This document shows, piece after piece, positions 42,072 to 50,996 of a stretch of DNA of 64,000 nt. Where the stretch lies: positions 4,836,001 to 4,900,000 of the forward strand of contig NZ_JAPEOZ010000001.1 of NCBI RefSeq assembly GCF_026340655.1, written 5' to 3'. Position 1 is the first letter of the stretch. Each line of letters starts with the position of its first letter. This stretch comes from Streptomyces sp. NBC_01275. Lineage in GTDB: Bacteria > Actinomycetota > Actinomycetes > Streptomycetales > Streptomycetaceae. The translations under genes and the position numbers were made by a program. The notes under the pieces are model-generated. The model saw nothing but the letters and a program-made list of their open reading frames with translations, had not been told where the DNA came from and did not search any database.

Positions 42072-43241
42072 ATGACGGTCCTGGAGCAGCGGGGCGCGTA
42101 CCGGCCCACGCCGCCGCCCGCCTGGCAGCCCCGCACCGACCCCGCGCCGCTGCTGCCCGACGCCGAGCCGTACCGCGTCCTCGGCACCGAAGCGGCCGCG
42201 CAGGCCGACCCCGAGCTGCTGCGCCGGCTGTACGCCCAGCTGGTGCGCGGCCGCCGCTACAACGCGCAGGCCACCGCCCTCACCAAGCAGGGCCGGCTAG
42301 CCGTCTACCCCTCCAGCACCGGCCAGGAGGCCTGCGAGGTCGCCGCCGCGCTCGCCCTGGAGGAACGGGACTGGCTCTTCCCCAGCTACCGAGACACCCT
42401 CGCCGCCGTCGCCCGCGGCGTGGACCCCGTGGCCGCCCTCACCCTGCTGCGCGGCGACTGGCACACCGGCTACGACCCCTACGAGCACCGGGTCGCCCCC
42501 CTGTGCACCCCGCTCGCCACCCAGCTCCCGCACGCCGTGGGCCTCGCGCACGCGGCCCGTCTCAAGGGCGACGACGTGGTCGCCCTCGCCCTGGTCGGCG
42601 ACGGCGGCACCAGCGAGGGCGACTTCCACGAGGCGCTGAACTTCGCCGCCGTCTGGCAGGCCCCGGTCGTCTTCCTCGTCCAGAACAACGGCTTCGCGAT
42701 CTCCGTTCCGCTCGCCAAGCAGACCGCCGCCCCCTCCCTGGCCCACAAGGCCGTCGGGTACGGCATGCCGGGCCGCCTGGTCGACGGCAACGACGCGGCC
42801 GCCGTGCACCAGGTCCTCACCGACGCCGTACGGCACGCGCGCGAGGGCGGCGGTCCCACCCTCGTCGAGGCGGTGACCTACCGCATCGAGGCGCACACCA
42901 ACGCCGACGACGCGACCCGCTACCGGGGCGACGCCGAGGTCGAGGCTTGGCGTGAGCACGACCCGATCCTGCTGCTGGAGCGCGAGCTGACCGCGCGGGG
43001 GCTGCTCGACGAGGCCGGCCGGCAGGCCGCGCGGGACGCCGCCGAGACGATGGCCGCCGACCTGCGCGCCCGGATGAACCAGGACCCGGTCCTCGACCCG
43101 ATGGACCTGTTCGCCCACGTGTACGCCGAACCCACCCCCCAGCTGCGGGAGCAGCAGGCCCTGCTGCGGGCGGAGCTCGAGGCCGAGCACGCCGACCAGG
43201 GCAGTGACCGGGGCAGTGACCAGGGGAGCGCGCACCGATGA
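42072..43241 (+). CDS. 2-oxoacid dehydrogenase E1 alpha subunit (branched-chain type, cluster 1)
   Basis: 389 aa. Thiamine-pyrophosphate motif GDGGTSEGDFHEALNFAAVW ending near QNNGFAIS, and the HTNADDATRYRG phosphorylation-loop region typical of BCKDH E1alpha. It decarboxylates branched 2-oxoacids. Its tail (DQGSDRGSDQGSAHR) is encoded by a small DNA repeat. It overlaps the E1beta gene (ATGA). The two bkd clusters are clearly diverged from each other. A pyruvate specificity cannot be fully excluded. Confidence 0.92.
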   Translation: MTVLEQRGAYRPTPPPAWQPRTDPAPLLPDAEPYRVLGTEAAAQADPELLRRLYAQLVRGRRYNAQATALTKQGRLAVYPSSTGQEACEVAAALALEERDWLFPSYRDTLAAVARGVDPVAALTLLRGDWHTGYDPYEHRVAPLCTPLATQLPHAVGLAHAARLKGDDVVALALVGDGGTSEGDFHEALNFAAVWQAPVVFLVQNNGFAISVPLAKQTAAPSLAHKAVGYGMPGRLVDGNDAAAVHQVLTDAVRHAREGGGPTLVEAVTYRIEAHTNADDATRYRGDAEVEAWREHDPILLLERELTARGLLDEAGRQAARDAAETMAADLRARMNQDPVLDPMDLFAHVYAEPTPQLREQQALLRAELEAEHADQGSDRGSDQGSAHR

Positions 43242-44242
43242 CCACCGTCGCCCTCAAGCCGGCCACCATGGCGCAGGCCCTCACGCGCGCGCTGCGCGAC
43301 GCGATGGCCGCCGACCCGTCCGTGCACGTCCTGGGCGAGGACGTGGGCGCCCTCGGCGGAGTCTTCCGGGTCACCGACGGACTCGCCGCGGAGTTCGGCG
43401 AGGACCGCTGCACCGACACCCCGCTCGCCGAGGCGGGCATCCTCGGCACCGCCGTCGGCATGGCCATGTACGGACTGCGCCCGGTGGTGGAGATGCAGTT
43501 CGACGCCTTCGCCTACCCGGCGTTCGAGCAGCTCATCAGCCATGTCGCCCGGATGCGCAACCGCACCCGTGGCCGGATGCCCCTGCCGATCACCGTCCGC
43601 GTGCCCTACGGCGGCGGCATCGGCGGCGTCGAGCACCACAGCGACTCCTCCGAGGCCTACTACATGGCGACCCCGGGCCTCCATGTCGTCACGCCCGCCA
43701 CGGTCGCCGACGCCTACGGCCTGCTGCGCGCCGCCATCGCCTCCGACGACCCGGTCGTCCTCCTCGAACCCAAGCGTCTCTACTGGTCCAAGGACACCTG
43801 GAACCCCGAGGACCCGCAGCCCGTCGAGCCGATCGGCCGCGCGGTGGTGCGCCGCCCGGGCCGCAGCGCCACACTGATCACATACGGGCCGTCGGTCCCG
43901 GTCTGCCTCGAAGCCGCCGAGGCGGCCCGCGCCGAGGGCTGGGACCTGGAAGTCGTCGACCTGCGCTCCCTGGTGCCCTTCGACGACGAGACGGTCTGCG
44001 CCTCGGTACGGCGGACCGGCCGCGCGGTCGTCGTCCATGAGTCGGGCTCCTTCGGCGGCCCGGGCGGGGAGATCGCGGCCCGCGTCACGGAGCGCTGCTT
44101 CCACCACCTGGAGGCCCCGGTCCTGCGCGTCGCCGGCTTCGACCTCCCCTACCCGCCGCCGATGCTGGAGCGCCACCACCTGCCCGGCGTCGACCGCATC
44201 CTGGACGCCGTGGCCCGGCTGCAGTGGGAGGCCGAGAACTGA
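43238..44242 (+). CDS. 2-oxoacid dehydrogenase E1 beta subunit (cluster 1)
   Basis: 334 aa. LGEDVGALGGVFRVTDGL, DTPLAEAGILGTAVGMA, RVPYGGGIGGVEHHSDSSEA and the C-terminal transketolase part (VVVHESGSFGGPGGEIAAR). Forms the alpha2beta2 E1 with the upstream gene. Its TGA overlaps the E2 ATG by one base. Confidence 0.94.
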   Translation: MTTVALKPATMAQALTRALRDAMAADPSVHVLGEDVGALGGVFRVTDGLAAEFGEDRCTDTPLAEAGILGTAVGMAMYGLRPVVEMQFDAFAYPAFEQLISHVARMRNRTRGRMPLPITVRVPYGGGIGGVEHHSDSSEAYYMATPGLHVVTPATVADAYGLLRAAIASDDPVVLLEPKRLYWSKDTWNPEDPQPVEPIGRAVVRRPGRSATLITYGPSVPVCLEAAEAARAEGWDLEVVDLRSLVPFDDETVCASVRRTGRAVVVHESGSFGGPGGEIAARVTERCFHHLEAPVLRVAGFDLPYPPPMLERHHLPGVDRILDAVARLQWEAEN

Positions 44243-45510
44243 TGGCACAGGTACTGGAGTTCAAGCTCCCCGACCTCGGGGAGGGACTCACCGAGGCGGA
44301 GATCGTGCGCTGGCTCGTCCAGGTCGGCGACGTCGTCGCCGTCGACCAGCCGGTCGTCGAGGTCGAGACGGCCAAGGCGATGGTCGAGGTGCCCTGCCCC
44401 TACGGCGGCGTGGTCACCGCCCGCTTCGGCGAGGAGGGCGCCGAACTGCCCGTCGGGGCCCCGCTGATCACGGTCGCGGTCGGCACGCCGGCCACCGGCG
44501 GCGAGGCCGAGGGCTCGGGCAACGTGCTGGTGGGCTACGGCACTTCCGAGGCGCCGGCGCGACGCAGGCGCGTACGGCCGGTCCAGCCGGCGCCCACTGT
44601 GTCCGCCGCCGTCGCCGCCCCTGCGCCCGCCGTCCCCACCAGGGCGACGGACGAGCCGGTCCCCGTGATCTCCCCGCTGGTGCGCCGGCTCGCCCGTGAG
44701 AACGGCCTGGACCTGCGGGAGCTGACCGGCTCGGGCCCCGAAGGACTGATCCTGCGCGCGGACGTGGAGAACGCGCTGCGGACACCGGCACCCGAGCCGA
44801 CGCCCGTCGGCCCCCCGGCCGACGGCCACCGCATCCCCCTCAAGGGCGTCCGGGGCGCGGTCGCCGACAAGCTCTCCCGCAGCCGCCGCGAGATCCCGGA
44901 CGCGACCTGCTGGGTGGACGCCGACGCGACGGAGCTGATGCGCGCCCGTACGGCGATGAACGCGACCGGCGGCCCGAAGATCGCCCTACTGGCCCTGCTG
45001 GCACGCATCTGCACCGCGGCCCTCGCCCGCTTCCCCGAGCTGAACTCCACCGTGGACATGGAGGCCAGGGAGATCGTCCGGCTCGACTCCGTGCACCTCG
45101 GCTTCGCCGCGCAGACCGAGCGCGGGCTCGTCGTGCCCGTCGTCCGCGAAGCGCACACCCGGGACGCCGAGGGGCTCACCGCGGAGTTCGCCCGGCTCAC
45201 CGAGACCGCGCGGGCGGGCCGTCTCACCCCCGCTGAGCTGACCGGCGGGACCTTCACGCTGAACAACTACGGAGTGTTCGGCGTCGACGGCTCCACGCCG
45301 ATCGTCAACCACCCCGAGGCGGCCATGCTCGGCGTCGGCCGCATCATCCCCAAGCCCTGGGTGCACGAGGGCGAGCTGGCGGTGCGCCAGGTCGTCCAGC
45401 TCTCGCTCACCTTCGACCACCGGGTGTGCGACGGCGGCACGGCCGGAGGCTTCCTGCGGTACGTGGCGGACTGCGTGGAACAGCCGGCGGTGCTGCTGCG
45501 CACGCTGTGA
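44242..45510 (+). CDS. Dihydrolipoamide acyltransferase E2 (cluster 1)
   Basis: 422 aa. One lipoyl domain (lysine in VETAKAMVEVPC), a Pro/Ala linker, a peripheral subunit-binding domain (ISPLVRRLARENGLDL), and a catalytic domain ending in LTFDHRVCDGGTAGGF (active-site His). Transfers the acyl group to CoA. No E3 gene is in the operon; a shared lipoamide dehydrogenase must be encoded elsewhere. Confidence 0.94.
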   Translation: MAQVLEFKLPDLGEGLTEAEIVRWLVQVGDVVAVDQPVVEVETAKAMVEVPCPYGGVVTARFGEEGAELPVGAPLITVAVGTPATGGEAEGSGNVLVGYGTSEAPARRRRVRPVQPAPTVSAAVAAPAPAVPTRATDEPVPVISPLVRRLARENGLDLRELTGSGPEGLILRADVENALRTPAPEPTPVGPPADGHRIPLKGVRGAVADKLSRSRREIPDATCWVDADATELMRARTAMNATGGPKIALLALLARICTAALARFPELNSTVDMEAREIVRLDSVHLGFAAQTERGLVVPVVREAHTRDAEGLTAEFARLTETARAGRLTPAELTGGTFTLNNYGVFGVDGSTPIVNHPEAAMLGVGRIIPKPWVHEGELAVRQVVQLSLTFDHRVCDGGTAGGFLRYVADCVEQPAVLLRTL

Positions 45511-45582
45511 TCCCGCGTCGGCTTCCGGGTTCCCCGTGATCGGGGGTGCCGCCGTCCCCGGGGCGGCACGCATACTCGGGGG

Positions 45583-46533
45583 ATGACCTCGAACGAGCCC
45601 GTCGACACCACCGGCGCGTACGACGCCGTGGTGCTCGCCGGTGGCGGCGCCCGCCGACTCGGGGGCGCCGACAAGCCCGGCGTGCGGGTGGGCGGGCGCG
45701 CACTGCTCGACCGGGTCCTGGGGGCCTGCGCCGACGCGCGGACGACCGTCGTCGTCGCCGCCCCCCGGCCCACCGCGCGCCCGGTGCGCTGGGCGCGCGA
45801 GGACCCGCCCGGCGGCGGACCCGTCGCCGCCCTCGCCGCCGGACTCGGCCGCGCCACGGCGGACGACGTCCTCGTCCTCTCCGCCGACCTGCCCTTCCTC
45901 GCGGCGGACACGGTCCGGCGGCTGCTGGCCGCCCTGCACGCCGACGGGGCCGAGGGCGCGCTGCTCACCGACGCCGACGGCCGTGACCAGCCGCTCGTCG
46001 CCGCCTACCGCACGGCCGCCCTGCGCCGCGAACTGACGGCGCTCTCCGCGACCGGGTCCGGCGGCGGCCTCACCGGGCTGCCCCTGCGCCGGCTGACCGC
46101 CGGGCTCGACCTCACCCGCGTCCCCGACCCGGTCGCGTCCTTCGACTGCGACACCTGGGACGACATCGCCACCGCCAGGGCACGGATCAGGGAGCATGGC
46201 CACGTGTTGGATGAATGGATTTCCGCAGTCAAGGACGAACTGGGCATCGACCTCGAGGTCGACATCGGCGTCCTCCTCGACCTCGCCCGTGACGCCGCCC
46301 ACGGAGTGGCCCGGCCCGCCGCCCCGCTGACCACCTTCCTGGTCGGCTACGCGGCCGCCCAGGCGCAGGGCGGCCCCGAGGCCGTCGCCGAGGCCGCCCG
46401 CAAGGCGGCCGCGCTGGCGCTGCGATGGGCGGAGGAGGCCGAGGCGGAGAAGGCCGAGAGGGCTGAGAAAGCGGAGAAGGCCGAGAAGGACACCCCCACC
46501 GGGCCCGGCGCCCCCGGGCCGGACGCCGGATGA
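45583..46533 (+). CDS. MobA-like nucleotidyltransferase fused to a DUF6457 domain
   Basis: 316 aa. Residues ~14-200 are MobA-type (LAGGGARRLGGADKPG, then VLSADLPFL). It probably adds GMP to molybdopterin. The C-terminus (~210-285, VLDEWISAVKDELGIDLEVD) matches DUF6457, then an EKAE-rich tail. CATACT six bases before ATG 45583 resembles a -10 box. It overlaps moeA (ATGA), joining two molybdenum-cofactor steps. Confidence 0.88.
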   Translation: MTSNEPVDTTGAYDAVVLAGGGARRLGGADKPGVRVGGRALLDRVLGACADARTTVVVAAPRPTARPVRWAREDPPGGGPVAALAAGLGRATADDVLVLSADLPFLAADTVRRLLAALHADGAEGALLTDADGRDQPLVAAYRTAALRRELTALSATGSGGGLTGLPLRRLTAGLDLTRVPDPVASFDCDTWDDIATARARIREHGHVLDEWISAVKDELGIDLEVDIGVLLDLARDAAHGVARPAAPLTTFLVGYAAAQAQGGPEAVAEAARKAAALALRWAEEAEAEKAERAEKAEKAEKDTPTGPGAPGPDAG

Positions 46534-47933
46534 CCGCCCGCGGCGCCCGGCAGGGCCTCGACGCCGAGGACTTCGACGTCGAGGAGGCGCTCGCCCTCGT
46601 GAAGGACGGCAACGGCTCCGCCCGCCCCGCCGACGACCGCGGCCCCGCGACCGTGCCGACGGCCGCGCGGGGCGCGGACCGAGGCCCCCGCGCCTCCCAC
46701 GCCCCGGGGACCGCCCCGGAGGCAGGTCACCGGGCCACCCTCTGGCCCGAGGCGCGCAAGATCGCCGCCCGGGCCGCCCGGGCCGGCGCCGCCCGCCGGG
46801 CCCCCGTCTCCGTGAGCCTCGGCGACGCCCTCGGCCTGGTCCTGGCCGCCCCGCTGACCGCCCTCACCGACCTGCCCTCCTTCGACACCTCCGCCATGGA
46901 CGGCTGGGCGGTCGCGGGCCCCGGCCCTTGGCGCGTCCGGGACGAGGGCGTGCTGGCCGGAAGCACCGCGCCCGCGCCGCTCGCCGACGGCGAGGCCGTC
47001 CGGATCGCCACCGGCGCCCGGATCCCCCCGGACACCACCGCGGTCCTGCGCAGCGAGCACGGCCGCGCCGACGACAAGGCCCGGCTGCATCCCACCCGGG
47101 ACATGAGCCACGGCCAGGACATCCGCCCCCGGGGCCAGGAGTGCCGTAGCGGCGACCAGTTGCTGCCCACCGGGGCGGTGGTGACCCCGGCCGTCCTCGG
47201 GCTCGCCGCGGCCGCCGGGTACGACACGCTGGCCGCCGTACCGCGTCCCCGGGTCGAGGTGCTCGTCCTCGGCGACGAACTGCTCACCGAGGGTCGGCCG
47301 CACGACGGCCTCATCCGGGACGCGCTCGGCCCGATGCTGCCGCCGTGGCTGCGGGCGCTGGGGGCCGAGGTCATCGCCGTGCGCAGGCTCGGCGACGACG
47401 CGGAAGCCCTCCACCAGGCCGTCACGGCATCCGACGCCGACCTGATCGTCACCACCGGGGGCACCGCCTCAGGACCCGTCGACCATGTGCACCCCACCCT
47501 GCGCCGCATCGGCGCCGAGCTCCTCGTCGACGGCGTCAAGGTGCGCCCCGGCCACCCCATGCTGCTGGCCCGCGTCAAGGACGACCAGCACCTCGTCGGC
47601 CTGCCCGGAAACCCCCTCGCGGCCGTCTCCGGGCTGCTCACGCTCGCCGAGCCCCTGCTGCGCACCCTCGCCGGTCGCCCGGCCCCGGAGCGCTACGCGC
47701 TGCGGCTGAGGGAGGCGGCGCACGGGCACCCGTACGACACCCGGCTCATTCCGGTCGTCCTGCGGGGCGACCATGCCATGCCGCTGCACTACAACGGGCC
47801 CGCCATGCTGCGGGGCATCGCGGCGGCCGACGCCCTCGCCGTCGTACCGCCGGGCGGTTCGCAGGCGGGTCAGGAGACGGAACTTCTCGACCTGCCGTGG
47901 GCTACGGCAGGGATCGGCGCATGTTTCACGTGA
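46530..47933 (+). CDS. moeA: Molybdopterin molybdenumtransferase
   Basis: 467 aa. A ~65-residue extension is followed by MoeA domains: FDTSAMDGWAV, the MoCF fold with TTGGTASGPVDH and LPGNPLAAVSG, and a C-terminal beta domain. It inserts molybdate into adenylated molybdopterin. The last codons (TGT TTC ACG TGA) lie inside a parS site, so the stop codon is part of the centromere element. Confidence 0.93.
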   Translation: MTARGARQGLDAEDFDVEEALALVKDGNGSARPADDRGPATVPTAARGADRGPRASHAPGTAPEAGHRATLWPEARKIAARAARAGAARRAPVSVSLGDALGLVLAAPLTALTDLPSFDTSAMDGWAVAGPGPWRVRDEGVLAGSTAPAPLADGEAVRIATGARIPPDTTAVLRSEHGRADDKARLHPTRDMSHGQDIRPRGQECRSGDQLLPTGAVVTPAVLGLAAAAGYDTLAAVPRPRVEVLVLGDELLTEGRPHDGLIRDALGPMLPPWLRALGAEVIAVRRLGDDAEALHQAVTASDADLIVTTGGTASGPVDHVHPTLRRIGAELLVDGVKVRPGHPMLLARVKDDQHLVGLPGNPLAAVSGLLTLAEPLLRTLAGRPAPERYALRLREAAHGHPYDTRLIPVVLRGDHAMPLHYNGPAMLRGIAAADALAVVPPGGSQAGQETELLDLPWATAGIGACFT

Positions 47934-47936
47934 AAC
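47923..47936. other. parS site overlapping the moeA stop codon
   Basis: Perfect GTTTCACGTGAAAC. The moeA stop TGA is 47931-47933, within the palindrome. A second perfect site lies 68 bp downstream. Confidence 0.95.
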
Positions 47937-47990
47937 GGTCGAAGATCGGCAAACAGCCGAAGTTCAGTGGAACGGTAGCCATTCGGCGGC

Positions 47991-48004
47991 GTTTCACGTG
48001 AAAC
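47991..48004. other. parS site between moeA and the K+ channel gene
   Basis: Perfect GTTTCACGTGAAAC, 68 bp (start to start) from the preceding parS, in the convergent gap of 96 bp. Confidence 0.95.
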
Positions 48005-48029
48005 ATCGTCCCGCTCGACCCGAATGCCG

Positions 48030-49145
48030 TCACGCCTGATCGGCTGTCGTGGCCCGGCTGACCGTGATCACGCGGTCGCCCGACTGGAGGCGGGTGAGTC
48101 GGGGGTCGGCGTAGTCCAGCAGTTCCTTGCCTCGGACGACGGCCACGACCAGGTCCGCGCAGCTGCGGGGCGGCTGTCCCGTCTCCTCCTTGGTGACGGG
48201 GCGTTCGAGGAGGTCGAGGCCGCTGCCGAGGGTCATCAGGTCCTCCAGGGTCCTGGCCACGGTCGGGCTGACCATCGAGACGCCGAGCAGTCGGCCGGCG
48301 GAGCTGGAGCTGGTGACCACGGTGTCCGCGCCGCTCTGCTTGAGCAGGGGCACGTTCTCGTCCTCCCGGGCGGCGACCACGATCGTGGCGCGCCGGTTCA
48401 GCTGGCGAGCGGTGAGCGTGACCAGCGCGGCCGTGTCGTCGCGCTGCGGGGCGACGATCACCCGGGTGGCGCTCTGCACCTCGGCCTTGAGGAGCGTCTC
48501 CGAGCGGGTGGCGTCCCCGGTCACCGTCACCAGTCCGTCGTCGCCGGCCGCGTCGGAGGCCTTGCGCTGGGCGTCCACGATCACGATCCGGTCCTTGGCG
48601 ATGCCCTGTCCGACGAGCGTCTGCACCGCGTGGCGGCCCTTCGTGCCGTATCCGACGACCACGACGTGGTCGCGGGTGCGGGCGCGCCAGCGGTGGATGC
48701 GGACCTGCTGGCGGGTGCGCTCGGTGAGCACCTCCAGGGTCGTGCCGACCAGGATGATCAGGAACACCACGCGCAGCGGTGTGATGACGAGGATGTTGAT
48801 CAGCCGAGCCGTGTCGCTGACCGGGGTGATGTCGCCGTAGCCCGTGGTGGAGAGGGTGACGGTGGCGTAGTAGGCGGCGTCGAGGAGGTCGACGGACTGG
48901 TCGGAGTTGTCGTTGTAGCCGTCGCGGTCGACGTAGACGATCAGCGTGGTGAGGGCCAGCACCAGCAGGGCCAGCGCGAGGCGCCGTATCACCTGCAGGA
49001 GCGGGGGCGTCGCGGTGCGCACCGGCATCGTGATGGAGCGGCCCGCCTCGGCGTCGTCCCGGGCCTCTCTGCGGGAGCGATACCAGAGGGACCGCAGGAG
49101 CGGAAGTCTGTCCGCCTTGGACTGCTGCCGTTCGTGGTCCGTCAT
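48030..49145 (-). CDS. Potassium channel with RCK/TrkA-N domain
   Basis: 371 aa. Two membrane segments flank the selectivity filter TTGYGDITPVS (within TVTLSTTGYGD). TrkA-N domain: VVVVGYGTKGRHAVQTLVGQG with NAD(H)-binding Gly motif, then VTVTGDATRSE and a TrkA-C-like end. ATG 49145 has AGGGGGC upstream. It is divergent from a paralogue that keeps only the RCK part. Confidence 0.93.
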   Translation of the reverse strand: MTDHERQQSKADRLPLLRSLWYRSRREARDDAEAGRSITMPVRTATPPLLQVIRRLALALLVLALTTLIVYVDRDGYNDNSDQSVDLLDAAYYATVTLSTTGYGDITPVSDTARLINILVITPLRVVFLIILVGTTLEVLTERTRQQVRIHRWRARTRDHVVVVGYGTKGRHAVQTLVGQGIAKDRIVIVDAQRKASDAAGDDGLVTVTGDATRSETLLKAEVQSATRVIVAPQRDDTAALVTLTARQLNRRATIVVAAREDENVPLLKQSGADTVVTSSSSAGRLLGVSMVSPTVARTLEDLMTLGSGLDLLERPVTKEETGQPPRSCADLVVAVVRGKELLDYADPRLTRLQSGDRVITVSRATTADQA

Positions 49146-49264
49146 CGTGTGCCCCCTGTGATGGTGATCGGTTCGGTGGGCACCATGGTTCCCGGCGGGT
49201 CGGCGCCCGCCGTGAAGCAACACGAGTCCACGTCCAGGTTTCGCCCAGCGCTCCGGAGGTCCCC

Positions 49265-49963
49265 TTGCGCGACCACACTGTCGTCGTCGGCTTCGGCACG
49301 AAGGGGCGGTCCGCGATCCGGACGGCCTGTGCCTCGGGGCTGCGCAAGGAGCAGGTCGTCGTGATCGACCCCAGCGCGAAGGCGATCGAGGCGGCGACGG
49401 CCGAGGGCTACGAGGGCGTGGTCGGGGACGCGACGCGCAGTGACGTGCTGCGGCGGGCCGAGGTGCAGCGGGCGGGCCGGATCGTCATCGCGACCGAGCG
49501 CGACGACACGGCGGTGCTCGTGGCGCTGACGGCCCGCCAGCTCAACCCCGGCGCGAAGATCGTGGCCGCCGTGCGCGAGGAGGAGAACGCCCCGCTGCTG
49601 CGGCAGTCCGGCGCCGACGAGGTCATCACCAGCGCCGGCGCGGCCGGCCGCCTTCTGGGCCTGTCCGTGCTCAGTCCCGCGGCCGGTCTGGTCATGGAGG
49701 ACCTCATACAGCAGGGCAGCGGCCTCGACCTCGTCGAACGGCCCGTCACCAAGGCCGAGGCGGGCCGCGGCCCGCGCGAGACGGACGACCTGGTGGTGAG
49801 CGTCATCCGGGGGCACCGGGTCCTCGGCTACGACGATCCCGCCATCGGCGCACTGGAGCCGACCGACCGTCTGGTCACGATCGTGCGGGTGAGCTCGGAC
49901 AGCTCGCCTGGCGGGCTGGGCGCGCCCTACGGGCCCGGCGTCCCGCCGCTCCCCCCGGCCTGA
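49265..49963 (+). CDS. Stand-alone RCK/TrkA-N domain protein
   Basis: 232 aa. DHTVVVGFGTKGRSAIRTAC, GVVGDATRSDVLRRAEVQ, ARQLNPGAKIVAAVREEENA closely parallel the adjacent channel, but no pore exists. TTG 49265 has GGAGG 5 nt upstream, and only 119 bp separate it from the divergent channel start, too little for a pore. It may gate the neighbouring channel or another transporter. Confidence 0.87.
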   Translation: MRDHTVVVGFGTKGRSAIRTACASGLRKEQVVVIDPSAKAIEAATAEGYEGVVGDATRSDVLRRAEVQRAGRIVIATERDDTAVLVALTARQLNPGAKIVAAVREEENAPLLRQSGADEVITSAGAAGRLLGLSVLSPAAGLVMEDLIQQGSGLDLVERPVTKAEAGRGPRETDDLVVSVIRGHRVLGYDDPAIGALEPTDRLVTIVRVSSDSSPGGLGAPYGPGVPPLPPA

Positions 49964-49986
49964 GCGTCGGGGGTAGCGTCCCTCTC

Positions 49987-50967
49987 ATGCATGCGATCAC
50001 GATTCCCGAACCTGGTGGGCCCGAGGCGCTGGTGTGGAACGAGGTCCCCGATCCGGTGGCCGGCGAGGGCGAGGTGCTGGTCGAGGTGGCGGCCAGCGCC
50101 GTCAACCGGGCCGACATCCTGCAACGGCAGGGTTTCTACAACCCGCCGCCGGGCGCGTCCCCCTACCCCGGCCTGGAGTGCTCCGGCCGCATCGCCGCGA
50201 TCGGCCCCGGAGTCTCCGGCTGGGCGGTCGGCGACGAGGTGTGCGCGCTGCTCGCGGGCGGTGGATACGCCGAGAAGGTCGCCGTCCCGGCCGGTCAGCT
50301 GCTGCCCGTGCCCAAGGGGATCGACCTTCGGCGGGCCGCCGCGCTCCCCGAGGTGACCTGCACGGTCTGGTCGAACGTCTTCATGATCTCCCACCTGCGC
50401 CCCGGCGAGACGCTGCTCGTGCACGGCGGCTCCAGCGGCATCGGCACCATGGCGATCCAGCTGGCCAAGGCCGTCGGCGCGAGGGTCGCCGTCACCGCGG
50501 GCACCAAGGAGAAGCTGGACCAGTGCGCCGAGCTGGGCGCGGACGTCCTGATCAACTACCGCGAGCAGGACTTCGTCACCGAGATCGAGCAGGCCACGGG
50601 CGGTGCCGGCGCCGACGTCATCCTCGACAACATGGGCGCGAAGTACCTGGACCGCAACGTCCGCGCCCTCGCCGTCAACGGGCGGCTCGCGATCATCGGG
50701 ATGCAGGGCGGGATCAAGGCCGAGCTGAACATCGCCGCGCTGCTCACCAAGCGCGCGGCCATCAGCGCGACCTCGCTGCGGGCCCGCCCGCCGGCGGAGA
50801 AGACGGCCATCGTCGCCGCCGTACGCGAACACGTCTGGCCCCTGCTCGACGCCGGCCAGGTACGTCCCGTGGTCGACCGGGAACTCCCGATGAGCGACGC
50901 GCCCGCCGCCCACCGGATCGTCGAGGAGAGCAGTCACGTCGGCAAGGTCCTGCTGGTCGCGCCCTGA
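49987..50967 (+). CDS. NAD(P)H:quinone oxidoreductase, PIG3/zeta-crystallin type
   Basis: 326 aa, zinc-free MDR fold. NRADILQRQGFYNPPPGASP is the family motif; the NADPH site is LLVHGGSSGIGTMAIQLAKA. TAGCGT (49974-49979) is seven bases before ATG 49987, a leaderless arrangement. Confidence 0.93.
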   Translation: MHAITIPEPGGPEALVWNEVPDPVAGEGEVLVEVAASAVNRADILQRQGFYNPPPGASPYPGLECSGRIAAIGPGVSGWAVGDEVCALLAGGGYAEKVAVPAGQLLPVPKGIDLRRAAALPEVTCTVWSNVFMISHLRPGETLLVHGGSSGIGTMAIQLAKAVGARVAVTAGTKEKLDQCAELGADVLINYREQDFVTEIEQATGGAGADVILDNMGAKYLDRNVRALAVNGRLAIIGMQGGIKAELNIAALLTKRAAISATSLRARPPAEKTAIVAAVREHVWPLLDAGQVRPVVDRELPMSDAPAAHRIVEESSHVGKVLLVAP

Positions 50968-50996
50968 CGGAGCCCTGGCTCGGCTCTCGCCGCGTC

